Part shown: positions 35,922 to 46,010 of the stretch, piece after piece | How the letters are laid out: each line of letters opens with the position of its first letter | Position numbering within the stretch: the first letter of the stretch is position 1 | Source: Deltaproteobacteria bacterium | Lineage (GTDB): Bacteria > Desulfobacterota > Binatia > UTPRO1 | Direction of reading: 5' to 3' | Assembly: GCA_020848745.1 (NCBI GenBank) | Contig: JADLHM010000021.1 | Location: forward strand, 32,110-96,109 | Length of the DNA stretch: 64,000 nucleotides | Program-made: the position numbers and the translations under genes | The notes under the pieces: generated by a model | Seen by the model: only the letters and a program-made list of their open reading frames with translations | Told to the model about the DNA's origin: nothing | The model's database searches: none

Positions 35922-37184
35922 TCAGCCGGCGGCCTCTTCGCGGGCGATGATATTCAGGACCTGACGGAGCTTGCGCTCGGGCTCCCTGACGAACGGGTTC
36001 GCCTGGTCCCAGACGTAGCCCGCGAGCACCGAGGTGATCTGCCGGCGAATGGCTGGCGAGGGGTTCGGCGCGAACAGGACGCGCGGGAACTCCCCCGAGT
36101 ACCACCCCTCGACGAAGGTGCGGAAGGCGTCGATCCCCACGCCCATGTACGCCTCGTAGTCGCGGGCCCAATCCGGGCTCTCGCCGGCGAGGGCACGATC
36201 GACGAGCTTCGCGGCCCGGTTCGCGCTCTCGAGGGCCAGGGTGACGCCCGACGAGAACACCGGGTCGAGGAACTCGGTCGCGTTGCCGACGAGCACGTAG
36301 CCCGGGCCCGACATGCGCGTGACGGACGCCGAGAAGCTCTCCAGGATGCGCGGCGCCCACAGGAGCTTCGCGTCGCGCAGGCGGTCGCGCGCGTTCGGCT
36401 CCTCAGCGAGCGCCGCGCGGAGCACGGCCTCGTCGTCCCCTGCGTACCGTTCGAAGAACGCGAGATCGGCGACGACCCCCACCGACGTGACGCCGTCGGA
36501 GAATGGGATGATCCAGATCCACGCGCCGCCGGGGTGCATGCAAATCCAGATGCGGTTCTCGTCGGGCCCGGATGGACGCCGGTCGCCGGTGACGTGCGAG
36601 AACAGGGCCTTGCGGGGCGGCAGCGACGACGGCGTATCGAGGCCGAGCAGTCGCGGCAGGACGCGCCCGTAGCCGCTCGCGTCGATCACCCAGCGGGCCG
36701 TGAGCCGGTGCTCGCCGGCAGCGCCGCTCATCGTCAAGGTGTGGGGCGGGCCGACGTCGAGCGCGGTCACCTTCTGCTCGTAGAAGATCGGCACGCCCTG
36801 CCGGTAGGCCGCGTTCGCGAGCGTGAGGTCGAAGTCGGCGCGCGGCACCTGCCAGGTCCAGCTCCAGCCCTTGGTGAACTGATCGGCGAAGTCGAAGTCG
36901 CTCCGCTCGGCGCCGCGGAGGAACAGCGCGCCGCCCTTGACGAGGTACGCGCGCTCCTTGACGGCGTCGAGCATGCCGGCCTCGTCGAGGTGGTCCATGC
37001 AGTGCGCGAGCAGGCTCTCGCCGATCACGAACCGCGGGAAGCGCTGCGCCTCGAAGACCGCGACCGCGTGCCCCTTCTTTCTGAGCAGCGCCGCCGCGCT
37101 CGAGCCGGCCGGACCCCCGCCGATGACGGCGACGTCGACGGACGAGGGGAGGGCGTTCGCGGGGGATTCGAGCCGATCCTGCAT
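35922..37184 (-). CDS. FAD-dependent oxidoreductase, flavin halogenase-like
   Basis: A 420-residue flavoprotein. It shows the FAD-binding VIGGGPAGSSAAALL near residue 20, Lys83 in LVKGG at the position of the catalytic halogenase lysine, the halogenase signature WIWIIP at residues 222-227, and GNATEFLDPVFSSGV. The signatures fit the flavin-dependent halogenase/geranylgeranyl-reductase-like superfamily. Halogenase activity is possible but not proven, since non-halogenating relatives share these motifs. A DUF2889 gene lies 91 bases upstream in the same direction. Confidence 0.78.
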   Translation of the reverse strand: MQDRLESPANALPSSVDVAVIGGGPAGSSAAALLRKKGHAVAVFEAQRFPRFVIGESLLAHCMDHLDEAGMLDAVKERAYLVKGGALFLRGAERSDFDFADQFTKGWSWTWQVPRADFDLTLANAAYRQGVPIFYEQKVTALDVGPPHTLTMSGAAGEHRLTARWVIDASGYGRVLPRLLGLDTPSSLPPRKALFSHVTGDRRPSGPDENRIWICMHPGGAWIWIIPFSDGVTSVGVVADLAFFERYAGDDEAVLRAALAEEPNARDRLRDAKLLWAPRILESFSASVTRMSGPGYVLVGNATEFLDPVFSSGVTLALESANRAAKLVDRALAGESPDWARDYEAYMGVGIDAFRTFVEGWYSGEFPRVLFAPNPSPAIRRQITSVLAGYVWDQANPFVREPERKLRQVLNIIAREEAAG

Positions 37185-37275
37185 GGGGGGCGATTCATAC
37201 CGCGGCGAAGGGACCCTGCGCCAGCGTGCTGGACTCGCCCGCCGACGCGCACGTCCCGCGCCGCGTTTCCGGGCC

Positions 37276-37833
37276 CTATTCGATGGTCCGACGCGGCATC
37301 GTCTGCGTACGCAGCCGGAGCGGGGCGGCGCGCTCCGCGACCAGCTCCTCGCTCGTGTCCGCGTAGGAGAAGCAGGTGTTCCGCATGCCGGGCACCGCGC
37401 CCAGCACGGCCGCGCGGCGGCGCGGGGGATCGTCCGGCGCGTTGCGCACCTCCGCCGGAAGCGAACCGAAGAAGCGCACGAAGTGCAGCTGGTAGGCGGC
37501 CTGGCCCACCTCGACGAGGAGCTCCGAGACGCGGTGACAGCCGCCGACGCCGCCCACCGCGGCGCGCGCCGCCTGAGTGAACCCGCGCGCGACGCGCATG
37601 CCGACCAGCCCCTGCATGTTGGGATGGGTCAGGTTACAGACCGCGGTGAAGGGCCCGTTGCGGACCTCGGAGCGGGCCGCGACGATCTCGAGCGTCGGAT
37701 GCACGATCTCGACCTCGACGTGCACGTCGTGGATCTCGTCTTGCAGGGTGGCCTCGACGAGAAACCGGTCGCCCTCGATCGGATAGATGCTGACCTGCTT
37801 CGTGCGGTGAAAGACGGCTTCGACCTCGCGCAT
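37276..37833 (-). CDS. DUF2889-family protein
   Basis: A 185-residue protein starting at ATG 37833 (MREVEAVFHRTKQVSIY). The pattern IEGDRFLVEATLQDEIHDV, PNMQGLVGMRVARGFTQAAR and GGVGGCHRVSELLVEVGQAAYQ resembles DUF2889, a family of unknown role. A Cys-His pair (GCHR) in the conserved part could bind metal or a cofactor. It precedes the flavin halogenase-like gene on the same strand, so the two may be co-transcribed. Confidence 0.65.
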   Translation of the reverse strand: MREVEAVFHRTKQVSIYPIEGDRFLVEATLQDEIHDVHVEVEIVHPTLEIVAARSEVRNGPFTAVCNLTHPNMQGLVGMRVARGFTQAARAAVGGVGGCHRVSELLVEVGQAAYQLHFVRFFGSLPAEVRNAPDDPPRRRAAVLGAVPGMRNTCFSYADTSEELVAERAAPLRLRTQTMPRRTIE

Positions 37834-37969
37834 CGGAGGAAGATACCGGCGACCCGCCGCCGAGACAACGCGCGATGCCGTCCGCACGGACGAGCGAGGG
37901 CTTGACGCCGCTCATGGCGGCGCTCGTGGTGAGGCGCGACCCGCCACGGACGCGAGACCGGCCCCTGAT

Positions 37970-37996
37970 TTGAAGCCGCCCCCGGGCTCGTATAGC
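37970..37996 (+). promoter_or_regulatory. Candidate ettA promoter
   Basis: TTGAAG (37970-37975) and TATAGC (37991-37996) are 15 bases apart. The box ends 11 bases before the ettA ATG, which predicts an mRNA with almost no leader. Confidence 0.5.
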
Positions 37997-38007
37997 AACG
38001 GCGGACG

Positions 38008-39687
<1,680 letters not shown>

Positions 39688-39702
39688 GCCGTCGGGAGGC
39701 CG

Positions 39703-40527
39703 ATGAACAAAAGGGGGGCAGCGACGGGAACGTACGAGCGGACGCCGCCGGTGTGGAGCGGTCCCGGCGCGATCGGGCGATACTTCGACCTGCTCCACAA
39801 TCTCGTCAGCCGCGCCATCAAGCAGCGGTACAAGCGGTCCGTCCTGGGCTTCGCGTGGACGATGCTGAACCCGCTCCTCACGATGGTCATCCTCACCGTC
39901 GTCTTCTCCGCCGTCTTCGGCCCGCTCGTCCCCAATTACCCGCTCTTCGTCATCATCGGGCTCTTGGCGTGGAATCTCTTCTCCCTCGGATCGACCCAAG
40001 GGCTCGCGAGCATCGTCGACTCCGGCGCGTTGATCCGCAAGGTCGCCGTGCCGAAGCAGATGTTTCCGCTCGCCGCGGTGGGCGCGAACCTGGTGAACTT
40101 CCTCCTCTCGCTCGCGCCTCTCGCCCTGGTGCTGCTGGTCATGCGGGTCGAGCTCACCGGCGCCATCCTCTGGGTGCCGCTCGGCGTCGCGTTGATCGGC
40201 CTCTTCACCCTGGGTGTCGCGCTCACGCTCGCGACCCTCAACGTCTTCTTCCGCGACGTCCGCTATTTCTACGAAGCCGGGCTGCTCGCGTGGTTCTACG
40301 GTACGCCCGTCTTCTACCCGATCGACGTGCTGTCGCCGCGCGCCCGGGCGGTCTTGCAGTGGAACCCCATGCACGTGCTGGTCGAGGTGTTTCGAGAGCC
40401 CCTCTACGCCGGGACCGCGCCGGGCGTCGGCATCGTCGCGACCGCGACGATCGAAGCCGTCGCCATGGCGCTGTTCGGCTGGTGGATCTTCCGTCGCTAC
40501 CAGGCGCGCTTCGTGGACTACATCTGA
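39703..40527 (+). CDS. ABC-2 type polysaccharide export permease (Wzm-like)
   Basis: A 274-residue membrane protein with six hydrophobic helices. The amphipathic N-terminal segment LISRAIKQRYKRSVLGFAWTMLNPLL is the signature of Wzm/TagG exporters; VIIGLLAWNLFSLGSTQGL and FYGTPVFYPIDVL follow. It partners with the ATPase that starts at its stop codon (TGATG) to flip a finished undecaprenyl-linked glycan. The Shine-Dalgarno is GGGAGG. Confidence 0.92.
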   Translation: MNKRGAATGTYERTPPVWSGPGAIGRYFDLLHNLVSRAIKQRYKRSVLGFAWTMLNPLLTMVILTVVFSAVFGPLVPNYPLFVIIGLLAWNLFSLGSTQGLASIVDSGALIRKVAVPKQMFPLAAVGANLVNFLLSLAPLALVLLVMRVELTGAILWVPLGVALIGLFTLGVALTLATLNVFFRDVRYFYEAGLLAWFYGTPVFYPIDVLSPRARAVLQWNPMHVLVEVFREPLYAGTAPGVGIVATATIEAVAMALFGWWIFRRYQARFVDYI

Positions 40528-41300
40528 TGCTGGCGGCTCCGCGCCCCGCCTACGACCCGTCGGTGACCCGCGTCGCAGTCGAGGGACTGGCGGTCCGCTA
40601 CGACCTGCAGCAGGAGCGCGTCATCTCGGTGCGCGAGTACGTCATCCGTCGTCTGCGCGGCGAGCGCTTCCCAACGCAGACGTTGTGGCCGATCCGCGAC
40701 GTCTCCTTTCGCGTCCAGGCGGGCGAGAGCTTCGGCATCGTCGGCCGGAACGGAGCCGGGAAGAGCACGCTCCTCAAAGTGATCGCGGGAATCATCCCGC
40801 CGACGCGCGGACGCGTGCAGGTGCGGGGACACCTATCGCCCCTCCTCGAGCTCGGCGCGGGCTTCGACGTGGAACTCACGGGCCGCGAGAACGTTCAGCT
40901 CTACGGTACGCTGCTCGGACTCCGTCGCAAGCACCTGCGTGAGCGCATCGCCGCGATCGCTGACTTCGCGGAGCTGACGCCGTTCATCGACGTGCCGCTC
41001 AAGAACTACTCGTCGGGCATGGTCGCACGCCTCGCCTTCGCGATTGCGACCGACGCCGACCCGGACATCCTGATCGTCGACGAAGTGCTGTCGGTCGGCG
41101 ACGCGCCGTTCCAGCGGAAGTGCGAGGAGCGGCTGGCGCGGTTTCGCTCGCGCGGCGTGACGGTGCTGCTGGTGACGCACGACCTCCACCTCCTCACCGA
41201 GACCTGCTCGCGCGCCGCACTGCTCGATCCCGGCGCCCCATGCGTCGTCGGCACCGCGGAGGAGATCGCGGCGCGCTACGCGGAGCGCACCGGCGGCTGA
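40527..41300 (+). CDS. Polysaccharide ABC transporter ATP-binding protein (Wzt-like)
   Basis: A 257-residue ABC ATPase with the N-terminal amphipathic extension of Wzt/TagH (YVIRRLRGERFPTQTLWPIRDVSF), Walker A GRNGAGKST, the ELGAGFDVELTGRENV gate segment, signature YSSGMVARLAFAIA and Walker B ILIVDEVLSVGD. It lacks the C-terminal carbohydrate-binding domain of O9a-type Wzt, so substrate recognition likely does not need a terminal cap. Confidence 0.92.
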   Translation: MLAAPRPAYDPSVTRVAVEGLAVRYDLQQERVISVREYVIRRLRGERFPTQTLWPIRDVSFRVQAGESFGIVGRNGAGKSTLLKVIAGIIPPTRGRVQVRGHLSPLLELGAGFDVELTGRENVQLYGTLLGLRRKHLRERIAAIADFAELTPFIDVPLKNYSSGMVARLAFAIATDADPDILIVDEVLSVGDAPFQRKCEERLARFRSRGVTVLLVTHDLHLLTETCSRAALLDPGAPCVVGTAEEIAARYAERTGG

Positions 41301-42209
41301 ATGAAGGCGACCGCGCGCGTCTCGGTGGTCGTCCCGTGCTATCGCCCGGGTCACCTCATCGACGGGTGCCTCGCGGACCTGCTCGCCCAAGATCTCGTCG
41401 ATCCCTACGAGATCATCGTCGTCGAGAGCAGCGGCGACGGAACGGCGGAACGCCTGCACGCCGCGTTCCCGACCATACGAGTGATCGCGCCACCGCGCCG
41501 GACGCTCCCGGCCGAAGCGCAGAACATCGGCGTCGCTGCCGCGCAGGGCGCGTTCGTGGCGATCACGAACCACGACTGCCGCGTGCCGCCCGGCTGGTTG
41601 CGGAGCCTGCTCGCTCGCCACGCCGCCGGCGACTACGCGGCCGTCGGCGGCGCGGTCCTGAACGGAACGCCGCGGAGCCTGGTCGGCACCGCGGCCTACT
41701 GGAGCGAGTTCAATGAGTTCACCTCCGGCCGACCTGCGGGCATCGCGCCCGGCGTCCCTCAGTGCAACGTCTGCTTCCGGCGGACGGCCCTCGTCGGAGC
41801 GGCGCCGTTCCCGACCGTGCGCTTCGGCGCCGAGGAGCTCACCTTCAACTACGAGCTGACACGCGCCGGGGGCGTCTTCTTCTTCGACCCGGGCGTCCCC
41901 GTCACACACCTGAACCGCACCGGCCTCGGCGCCTTTCTCCGCCACCAGCGGGTGCTCGGCACCGGCTCCGCGATGGCGCGCCGCCTCGTGCCGCTCCCGG
42001 GCGCGGTCGCGGCGCGCCATCCGATCCTGATCCCCCTCCTCGTACCGCTCCGGATCGGACGGCTGCTCGGCCGGATCGCACGCCGCCATCCGCGTGAGCT
42101 GCCACGCGCCGTGCTGCTCCTCCCGTTGCTCGCCGCCGGATACGCCGCGTGGGCGATCGGATTCCGGCAGGGCGCCAGCGACCCGCTCGACGTCCGCGCG
42201 CCGGCGTGA
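41301..42209 (+). CDS. Glycosyltransferase family 2
   Basis: A 302-residue GT-A transferase. It shows VSVVVPCYRPGHLIDGCL, IIVVESSGDGTAE, a NHDCRVPPGWL segment in place of the usual DxD, and the acceptor region QCNVCFRRTALVGAAPFP with GAEELTFNYEL. Two C-terminal hydrophobic helices suggest membrane attachment. It starts directly after the Wzt stop. Donor and acceptor sugars are unknown. Confidence 0.88.
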   Translation: MKATARVSVVVPCYRPGHLIDGCLADLLAQDLVDPYEIIVVESSGDGTAERLHAAFPTIRVIAPPRRTLPAEAQNIGVAAAQGAFVAITNHDCRVPPGWLRSLLARHAAGDYAAVGGAVLNGTPRSLVGTAAYWSEFNEFTSGRPAGIAPGVPQCNVCFRRTALVGAAPFPTVRFGAEELTFNYELTRAGGVFFFDPGVPVTHLNRTGLGAFLRHQRVLGTGSAMARRLVPLPGAVAARHPILIPLLVPLRIGRLLGRIARRHPRELPRAVLLLPLLAAGYAAWAIGFRQGASDPLDVRAPA

Positions 42210-42218
42210 GCGCGCTCA
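42207..42218. repeat. Palindrome over two convergent stop codons
   Basis: TGAGCGCGCTCA is a perfect 12-base palindrome whose two ends are the TGA stops of the converging glycosyltransferase genes. It may act as a short transcription-stop structure, or simply reflect tight packing. Confidence 0.45.
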
Positions 42219-43337
42219 GCGTGCGACCGCCCGGTACGCCGCGAGCGTCGCGGCCGCGGACCGTTCCCAGGTGAAATGCGACGCCCGGGCGAGTCCCCGC
42301 ACGCGTCGCGCCTCCACTTCCGTCCCCCCGGTGATCAGTGTCGCGAGCGCTGCGGTGACGCCCGGCTCGTCGTCCGGATCGACGAGGAGCCCGGCGTCAC
42401 CGACGACCTCGGGAAAGCTCGTCCGATCGGCGCAGACGAGCGGGGCGCCGCAGGCCAGGGCCTCGAGGGCCGGCAAACCGAACCCCTCGCGCGCCGAGAG
42501 GTTCACTACCCCGCGCGCCGCCGCATACAACGCCGGCAGATCCTCGTCCGGCACGACGCCGAGGTGCCGGATGCGCCCCGCGACGGGGCTCGCGGCGAGC
42601 GCGGCCTCGAAGGCGGTGTTCTTCCAGCCCGCCGGTCCGGCGAACAGGAGGTGGGCTTCTCCGCGCTCCGACGCCGAGAGCGCGTCGAAGGCGCGGACGA
42701 GCCGGTCGAGGTTCTTGCGCGGGCTCGCGATCCCGACGAAGAGCAGGAAGCACGGGGGAAGGCGATGCCGCGCTCGAACCGCCGCGAGCGTCCCTTCGTC
42801 CGCGATAGGCGCGAAACGCGGGTCGACGCCGTGCGGGATCGCGACCACGCGGTCAGCCGGCAGGCGGAACCATTCGAGAATCTCGCTACGGGTGAACTCC
42901 GAGCCGGTGAGCACCAGATCGGCGCGGGCCACCGCGCGCGGAAGGACGACTCGCCAGTAGAGCGCCGCCGAGCGCGAGATCGCCTCCGGCGTCTGCAGGG
43001 GGATCAGGTCGTGCAGCGTCAGGACGTACGGTTTCGGAGCACGGCGCATACCGGCGAACACGGGCGTGTGGACGACCTCGACGCCGGCCCGGCGCAGGAG
43101 CGCCGGCCAGTACGTCTGGTCCTGGAGCGTCACCTTGAAGAGAAAGCGCGGCAGCGTCGCGACCGTGCGGAGCTCGGCGCCTGGCGGAACCAACCGTGGC
43201 CCGTAGCGGCGCTCGGTGAACGCCACCATACGATGCGCTCCCGGCGCCCGCACCAGCGCATCGAGGAGCCGGCTCGCATAACGCTCGTAGCCTCCCATCG
43301 GCGCCTTGATGCACGTGAGATCGATGCCGACCCGCAT
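42216..43337 (-). CDS. Glycosyltransferase family 4 (GT-B)
   Basis: A 373-residue GT-B enzyme. The N terminus MRVGIDLTCIKAPMGGYERYASRLLDAL, the central FVGIASPRKNLDRLVRAF and the nucleotide-sugar site SAREGFGLPALEALACGAPLVCAD (EX7E motif) are typical. It probably adds a sugar to the glycan exported by the neighbouring ABC transporter. It follows the large glycosyltransferase gene by six bases. Confidence 0.9.
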   Translation of the reverse strand: MRVGIDLTCIKAPMGGYERYASRLLDALVRAPGAHRMVAFTERRYGPRLVPPGAELRTVATLPRFLFKVTLQDQTYWPALLRRAGVEVVHTPVFAGMRRAPKPYVLTLHDLIPLQTPEAISRSAALYWRVVLPRAVARADLVLTGSEFTRSEILEWFRLPADRVVAIPHGVDPRFAPIADEGTLAAVRARHRLPPCFLLFVGIASPRKNLDRLVRAFDALSASERGEAHLLFAGPAGWKNTAFEAALAASPVAGRIRHLGVVPDEDLPALYAAARGVVNLSAREGFGLPALEALACGAPLVCADRTSFPEVVGDAGLLVDPDDEPGVTAALATLITGGTEVEARRVRGLARASHFTWERSAAATLAAYRAVAR

Positions 43338-43343
43338 GCAGCG

Positions 43344-46010
43344 TCATCCGTGCCCGAGCGCGGCGGCGATGCCGCGGACGATGGCATCGTCGAAGCTCGT
43401 GCGCCAGTCGCGGCTCCACGCCACCTCCGCCCCCGCGACACGCGCGGCGAGGTCGTCGCTGCGGCGTACCGCCTCCACGATGCCCGTCCTCACACCGTCG
43501 AGCGTGGGAGGCACCGGCACCAGATTCCGGGAGAGGACGCGCAGCGCCTCCGCCGTCTTGTTCGCCCACGTGTTGGTCACGGTCACGAGGCCGGCGGCCG
43601 CCATCTCGAGCGGGACCAAGCTCGGGTGCGGCGTCAACATGAGCGCCAGACCGACGTCGTAGGCGGGAAGGAGGGCCTGATACTCGGCCAGGCTCACGCG
43701 CGGGCGGAGCCGGAGCATCCGACCATCCCCCAAGGGCACCGGCAAGAAGGCGCGTCCCGCACCGATCCCTTCCCACACCCATTCGTCCGTGAAGACTCCT
43801 CCGGCAACCGCGGCCCGGAGCGCTAGAACGCCGATCTCGAACATGTTGCGCGCCGCGTGCTGCTCGGGCCGCGCATAGAAGAGGAGGCGGCGCGGACCGG
43901 AACGCCGCAGGGCCTCGGTGGTGAGGGAGAAACGCGCGATCGCGTTCTGGAACACCAGGGCGGAGTCTCCCGTGCTCCCGGCGAAGATGCCCAGCCGCTC
44001 GCGCCGGAAGTAGTCCCGTAGCAGCTCCGTCGAGAAGAGGGGAACGTGCGGGAAGTCGTACGACGCCGCCGCCAGGGCAAAGAGCGAGCCCATGGGAAAG
44101 GTGAGCGGCTCGTATTCCTGGATCAGATACACGAAGCACGGGCGTCCGAGCGCGCGCCCCGCCTCGTGCGCGAGGTACGCCGTCCACCACGTCGTCGCGA
44201 CGAACCCGTCGCCGGGATGCACGGACAGGGCGACGTCGCGATCGGCGGCGTACACCACCTCGACGCGATCGAAGATGGCCTCGAGGCCGGGGTAGGCCGC
44301 GATGCCGCGACGCCATGCTTCCCGGTCGTACTGGCACGGGTCGACGATCACGAGGCGCACCCGCACCCCCGCATCGGCCAGGCGCACCGCCAGGTGCAAC
44401 TTGCCGAGGTAGCCCCCGAAGAGGTGCGTAAAGTCGATCGCGGGCGCCAGAAGGTTGATCCGGCGGGGAGCGTCCCGCTCGACACGCAGCGCCAACGGCG
44501 CGAGCTTCCGCGTGATCAGATCGACGCCCGCGAGCGCACTGGTCGTGGGGCCGGCTCCCGTGATCTCGCGCCGCGCGCGGCGTTGTTCGAAGAGCCGGCG
44601 ACGGTGTCGCCGATAGTGCGCGTCGAGGAGGCGGGCGGCGAGCACGCAACGCCATGCGGCGCCGAGGGGAGACCCGTGCCGCAGCAGCGCGGTCATGCCT
44701 TCCCGGACGACGCCGAAGGGCGTGCCCTCGAGCTCGACGATGCGCTCGAGCATCCGCCGCTTCTCGGGCGCCGTCGCCGCGCCGAGGCGCAACAGGAGCA
44801 CCTTGGCCATGACGACCGGGCGTACCACCTCGAACAGGTATGCCTGGCGCCGCCGCCAGAGCTCCGCCATGAGGCGTTGTCGCAGCCGGCCGCCCTCGAC
44901 GAGCCCGACCACCTCCGCGAACGTCGGCCGCACGCGACGCGGGGAGCGCGCCGGGTGCCCGAAGCCGTTCGCGCCAGGCGGGCGGTCCACACAGGGGACG
45001 CGCGCCGCGCACGCGAGGTCTCCCTTGGTGAGCGCGACGCTCGCGATCCAGTGACCGGGGTGCGGCTCCCCGATCCGCGGCGGGAACGGCAACACGTCGG
45101 CGAGCAGTGACGCCCGAAAGACGCTCGCCGCGTCCGTCACCGTGTTCGCGAAGAGGAGCGCGGCGAGATCGGCGTCGTCGTTGCGCCTGGTCCAGTACCT
45201 CGACGCGACGCGCGCCGTGTCCCGGGGGATGGCGTCCATGCCGGCATGGACGAGGGTCGTATCGGACCCGAAAGCCCCGAGCGCGCTGGCCAGCTTCTCC
45301 GGACACCAGACGTCGTCCTGGTCGGCGAGCGCCACGAACTCCGCGTCCAGCGGCACCTCGGCGAGGGCCAGCGCGAAGGTCTCGTACTGGCCGGCCCTCG
45401 CCTCGTGACCGACGACGCGGAAGCGCGGGTCGCGCGCCGCGACCGCACGCACCGCCGCGATGCGATCCGGCGTCGAGCCGTCGTCGGCCACGATGCAGCA
45501 CCAGTTCGTGAACGTCTGCGCCAGGATCGAGTCGACCTGCTCCGCGAAGCGGGCAGGCTCGGGGTTGCACGTCGCAAGGCAGATGGCGATGCGAGGTCGC
45601 GCCAATGCCCGGCCGTCGGCGCCAGGCGCCGGGACACCGCTCGCCACCACGAGCACCCGACCGAGCGGAATCGTCTGCGTCGTGCCGTCGGCGAGGTCCG
45701 CACGGCACGCGAGCATCGGGGCGCATCCGACCATGTCCGACGACACGGGGACCGCCGCCCAGAAGCCGCTGGTCAGACTGTTCGGCGAGCGGTCGCCGAT
45801 TCCTGGGTCGTCCGACGGGACGTCGTTACGGACCGACGAATGATTGGGCACCGCGTGGGGCACGCCGTCCATCGTGACGGCCAACGCGCGGATCGCGAGG
45901 GACGGATGGTAGCAGCGTCCGGAGAGATGCAACACCTGACCGCGGCCGACCTCCAGCCGCTCCGGCAACGCGGCATCGAGATGAACGACGAGGTCGCCGG
46001 CATCGCTCAT
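43344..46010 (-). CDS. Large multidomain glycosyltransferase (GT2 plus WsaF-like GT-B)
   Basis: An 888-residue protein with three parts. Residues 1 to about 120 look like a beta-rich accessory domain. A GT-A domain follows: IAICLATCNPEPARF, VADDGSTPDR, ADQDDVWCPEKL. After a helical linker the C-terminal part (from about residue 470) is GT-B-like, with LLAPAIDFTHLFGGYLGKLH, YLIQEYEPLTFPMGS and LEMAAAGLVTVTNT, resembling WsaF-type rhamnosyltransferases. It could add two successive sugars. Start ATG 46010 overlaps the upstream stop. Confidence 0.85.
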   Translation of the reverse strand: MSDAGDLVVHLDAALPERLEVGRGQVLHLSGRCYHPSLAIRALAVTMDGVPHAVPNHSSVRNDVPSDDPGIGDRSPNSLTSGFWAAVPVSSDMVGCAPMLACRADLADGTTQTIPLGRVLVVASGVPAPGADGRALARPRIAICLATCNPEPARFAEQVDSILAQTFTNWCCIVADDGSTPDRIAAVRAVAARDPRFRVVGHEARAGQYETFALALAEVPLDAEFVALADQDDVWCPEKLASALGAFGSDTTLVHAGMDAIPRDTARVASRYWTRRNDDADLAALLFANTVTDAASVFRASLLADVLPFPPRIGEPHPGHWIASVALTKGDLACAARVPCVDRPPGANGFGHPARSPRRVRPTFAEVVGLVEGGRLRQRLMAELWRRRQAYLFEVVRPVVMAKVLLLRLGAATAPEKRRMLERIVELEGTPFGVVREGMTALLRHGSPLGAAWRCVLAARLLDAHYRRHRRRLFEQRRARREITGAGPTTSALAGVDLITRKLAPLALRVERDAPRRINLLAPAIDFTHLFGGYLGKLHLAVRLADAGVRVRLVIVDPCQYDREAWRRGIAAYPGLEAIFDRVEVVYAADRDVALSVHPGDGFVATTWWTAYLAHEAGRALGRPCFVYLIQEYEPLTFPMGSLFALAAASYDFPHVPLFSTELLRDYFRRERLGIFAGSTGDSALVFQNAIARFSLTTEALRRSGPRRLLFYARPEQHAARNMFEIGVLALRAAVAGGVFTDEWVWEGIGAGRAFLPVPLGDGRMLRLRPRVSLAEYQALLPAYDVGLALMLTPHPSLVPLEMAAAGLVTVTNTWANKTAEALRVLSRNLVPVPPTLDGVRTGIVEAVRRSDDLAARVAGAEVAWSRDWRTSFDDAIVRGIAAALGHG

